5,503 nt of DNA, from positions 1-5,503 of the forward strand of contig VFKW01000083.1 in assembly GCA_009885355.1 (NCBI GenBank), in the 5' to 3' direction. Under the pieces are notes generated by a model, which searched no databases, was not told where the DNA came from, and saw nothing but the letters and a program-made list of their open reading frames with translations. The DNA is from Candidatus Berkelbacteria bacterium. Lineage in GTDB: Bacteria; Patescibacteriota; UBA1384; VFKW01. The translations under genes and the position numbers were made by a program. Positions 3,602 through 5,503 of the stretch are shown one piece after another (the first letter of the stretch is position 1; each line of letters opens with the position of its first letter).

Positions 3602-5401
3602 CTACTCTACCGTCACCGATTTAGCCAAATTTCTTGGCTTATCCATATTTATTTTCTTCAAATCAGCTATATGATAAGCCAACAGCTGCATAACAACCAC
3701 ATTCACAATCGGCGAAATTTCTTCACACATCTGAGGCAATAAAATAGAATAATCCGCTAATTGTGCGATCTTCTGATCCCCCTCGGTTCCCAATACAATT
3801 ATTTTACCTTTCCGGGCCTTCACTTCCTCGATATTACTCAAATTTTTCTCATACATTTTATCTTTTTGTGCGATAAAAAAACTCGGCAAATTTTCATCAA
3901 CCAATGCAATCGGCCCATGCTTCATCTCTGCCGAAGGATAACCCTCTGCATGAATATAGGAAATTTCCTTCAGTTTCAGGGCACCCTCCAGTGCCACTGG
4001 AAAATTTATTCCCCGCCCAAGATAAAGAAAATCATTGCATCGGCTCAATTTTCGAGCGATCTTTCGTATGTCGTCAGAATATTCAAGCACTTTCTCAATT
4101 CTTTGGGGCAATTTTTTCATTTCCTTTAGCAACTTTTTATCCAGAGGCTCATTTCTTTCTTGTTTCAGATAAAGCGCCAGTAAAAGCAAAGCTGTGATCT
4201 GACAGGTAAATGCTTTCGTACTCGCTACCCCGATCTCTGGTCCGGCATGCAAAAACATCCCCGAATCAACCTCCCTGGCAATAGTCGAACCTACTGTGTT
4301 AACAATCCCGATCGTATTTGCACCCTTATTTTTCGCCTCATGCAGCGCGGCCAGTGTATCTGCCGTCTCACCGGATTGAGAAATCACAATCACCAAATTA
4401 TTTTTACCGACGATCGGATCACGATAACGAAATTCCGATGCATAATCCACTTCCACCGGGATTCGAACCAATTTTTCGATCAAAAATTTTCCGATCAACG
4501 CCGAATGCCAACTCGTCCCACAGGCTACAATTATGATTCGGTCGACCTTATTGGGCTGAATCTTAACCGACAATTTCACTTTATCATCATACAATCGTCC
4601 TCGCAGCGTGTTTTGCACCGATTCAGGCTGCTCAAAAATTTCCTTTAGCATAAAATGCTTAAACCCATTTTTTTCGATCTGTCCGGCAGACCATTTCACT
4701 TCTTCAACCTTATGATTTATTTTTTCACCAAGTATATTTTTCACAGACACTTTGTTTTTAGTGATTTTCGCGATTTCATTATCATTTAAATAAATAATTT
4801 CCTTGGTATATTTTAAAATCGCTGAAACATCTGAAGCCACAAACATCTCATCTTTACCGACGCCAATAATAAGCGGTGATCCTTTTCGCGCCGCAATGAT
4901 CTCATTTTTATCTTCATGGATTATCGCCAATCCAAATGCGCCTTCAACCAAATTTAACGTTTGCAAAACGGCTTTTTCAAGATCGCCCTCATAGAATTTC
5001 TCAATCAAATGAGCGACTATTTCTGAGTCAGTTTCTGAAGAGATCTTATGGCCTTCACCTATCAGCAAGCTACGAAGCGATTGATAATTCTCAATTATTC
5101 CATTATGAACAATCGCAATATCGCCATTACAACCCAAATGCGGATGCGCATTTAACTCACTCGGCTCCCCGTGTGTCGCCCATCTAGTATGAGCGATTCC
5201 AATATTCCCCTTTAAACCCTTTAATTCAGCTGATTTTGCCAGTTCGCCAACTTTACCCTTTTTCTTGACCACTTCTAATTTTTGATTATTTATCACCGCC
5301 AAGCCGGCGCTATCATAACCGCGATACTCCAACTTCTTCAATCCGTATATCAAAATAGGCACCGCTCTTTTATCCCCAATGTAGGCAACAATTCCACACA
5401 T
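3602..5401 (-). CDS. glmS: Glutamine--fructose-6-phosphate aminotransferase (isomerizing)
   Basis: 599 aa, close to the 609 aa of E. coli GlmS. It makes glucosamine-6-phosphate from fructose-6-phosphate and glutamine in the cytosol, the first step toward UDP-GlcNAc for peptidoglycan. The N-terminal Ntn glutaminase starts MCGIVAYIG, with Cys2 as nucleophile; further motifs are TRWATHGEP (72-80), HNGIIENY (99-106) and SETDSEIVAHL (122-132). The first SIS domain carries ACGTSWHSA (293-301) and SQSGETADTL (341-350). The second has GRGINFPVALEGALKLKE (462-479) and AEMKHGPIAL (491-500). The C-terminus ends NLAKSVTVE, where Lys594 matches the E. coli Schiff-base lysine (Lys603). No key residue is missing. 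The ATG is preceded by AAAGGA six bases upstream. A promoter candidate lies at 5420-5439. There is no room for, and no sign of, a glmS ribozyme in the 102 nt visible upstream. No intrinsic terminator follows the stop. Confidence 0.99.
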   Translation of the reverse strand: MCGIVAYIGDKRAVPILIYGLKKLEYRGYDSAGLAVINNQKLEVVKKKGKVGELAKSAELKGLKGNIGIAHTRWATHGEPSELNAHPHLGCNGDIAIVHNGIIENYQSLRSLLIGEGHKISSETDSEIVAHLIEKFYEGDLEKAVLQTLNLVEGAFGLAIIHEDKNEIIAARKGSPLIIGVGKDEMFVASDVSAILKYTKEIIYLNDNEIAKITKNKVSVKNILGEKINHKVEEVKWSAGQIEKNGFKHFMLKEIFEQPESVQNTLRGRLYDDKVKLSVKIQPNKVDRIIIVACGTSWHSALIGKFLIEKLVRIPVEVDYASEFRYRDPIVGKNNLVIVISQSGETADTLAALHEAKNKGANTIGIVNTVGSTIAREVDSGMFLHAGPEIGVASTKAFTCQITALLLLALYLKQERNEPLDKKLLKEMKKLPQRIEKVLEYSDDIRKIARKLSRCNDFLYLGRGINFPVALEGALKLKEISYIHAEGYPSAEMKHGPIALVDENLPSFFIAQKDKMYEKNLSNIEEVKARKGKIIVLGTEGDQKIAQLADYSILLPQMCEEISPIVNVVVMQLLAYHIADLKKINMDKPRNLAKSVTVE

Positions 5402-5407
5402 AGTAAA

Positions 5408-5413
5408 TCCTTT
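5408..5413 (-). promoter_or_regulatory. Shine-Dalgarno of glmS
   Basis: AAAGGA, six bases before the ATG at 5401; it agrees with Met-Cys as the true N-terminus needed for the Cys2 nucleophile. Confidence 0.75.
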
Positions 5414-5419
5414 GAGTCC

Positions 5420-5439
5420 ATAATACCACTATTTTAACA
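5420..5439 (-). promoter_or_regulatory. glmS promoter region, two extended -10 candidates
   Basis: On the minus strand TGG-TATTAT (5420-5428) and TGT-TAAAAT (5431-5439) both fit an extended -10. Neither has a good -35, because that region is the terminator's run of T residues. The first would start transcription near 5413, overlapping the Shine-Dalgarno; the second near 5424, leaving a leader of about 23 nt, which is more plausible. Confidence 0.4.
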
Positions 5440-5503
5440 CATAAAAAAATGCCCTGACGGAATATTCCGTCAGGGCATTTTTTTATGTGTTAAAATAGTG
5501 GTA
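5424..5503. repeat. Perfect 80-nt palindrome ending at the window edge
   Basis: Bases 5424-5463 are the exact reverse complement of 5464-5503, centred in AATATT. The inner 42 nt are a terminator hairpin. The outer 19 nt on each side (taccactattttaacacat and its complement) contain the glmS promoter candidates, so the right arm repeats the glmS upstream sequence in reverse. Symmetry that runs with no mismatch to the last base suggests that the assembled sequence folded back on itself; the palindrome may extend past the edge. Confidence 0.95.
5443..5484. terminator. Intrinsic terminator hairpin upstream of glmS
   Basis: Seven A residues, then TGCCCTGACGG, AATATT, CCGTCAGGGCA and seven T residues: a G/C-rich stem with U-tracts in both directions. 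It would end transcription of the gene to the right of the window (minus strand) or of a convergent one, and so insulate glmS. It is fully symmetrical, so the right half could be partly an assembly artefact. Confidence 0.85.

Noticed and set aside
4458..4469. gggattcgaacc inside glmS matches the tRNA-Ala T arm (2660-2671), like an attachment-site remnant
   Set aside because: It encodes VRIP in the segment LVRIPVEVDYASEFRYR, a region that is conserved in GlmS proteins, so the 12-nt match is a coincidence of coding sequence.
3761..4648. Open plus-strand frames of 97 to 133 codons opposite glmS
   Set aside because: They lie antisense to a fully conserved gene, lack ribosome binding sites, and have no recognisable protein character.
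5402..5503. glmS ribozyme upstream of glmS
   Set aside because: The 102 nt available are filled by the promoter, the Shine-Dalgarno and the terminator palindrome; no ribozyme-like pseudoknotted core is visible.

Overview
The window is an A+T-rich bacterial segment with every recognisable gene on the minus strand. In the direction of transcription (right to left) the order is: glmS, a membrane protein with metal-ligand-like His/Asp blocks, a small two-helix membrane protein, tRNA-Ala(UGC), an alpha/beta hydrolase, a NUDIX hydrolase, an unrecognised membrane protein, and a GAP/LysE-like membrane protein cut by the left edge. TGA is a plausible stop for the hydrolase and never occurs inside the 599-codon glmS, so the standard stop set fits. 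The tRNA does not encode CCA. The short hypothetical membrane genes and REP-like spacers would suit a small-genome lineage such as Patescibacteria (CPR). That assignment is an impression from style, because no lineage-specific marker is present.

Right part (about 2977-5503): glmS makes glucosamine-6-phosphate, the entry to UDP-GlcNAc and peptidoglycan. It is complete and has all its expected motifs. Just upstream lie a promoter candidate and a strong terminator-type hairpin embedded in a perfect 80-nt palindrome that runs exactly to the window edge. This looks more like a contig end folded back on itself than natural sequence. Downstream of glmS a 130-nt spacer carries a structured, REP-like element, followed by two overlapping membrane-protein genes (22-nt overlap).

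Middle (about 2527-2797): tRNA-Ala has a textbook promoter (TTGCAA, 17-nt spacer ending in TGG, TATAAT) and a textbook intrinsic terminator. Immediately behind the terminator is a weaker promoter of the same layout for the hydrolase gene.

Left part (1-2526): the alpha/beta hydrolase and NUDIX genes form a two-gene operon with an 11-nt gap, and the NUDIX Shine-Dalgarno overlaps the hydrolase stop. The 3' end of the NUDIX gene runs into a hairpin and a 14-bp tandem repeat, then a G+C-rich REP-like palindrome. Two membrane-protein genes follow. The last has a TATAAT placed so that transcription should start on the ATG, i.e. a predicted leaderless mRNA.

I see no CRISPR array, transposase, phage gene or defence system. 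The best candidates for a second look are the terminal palindrome, the two REP-like spacers, the predicted leaderless gene, and the hydrolase whose usual catalytic acid is not visible.
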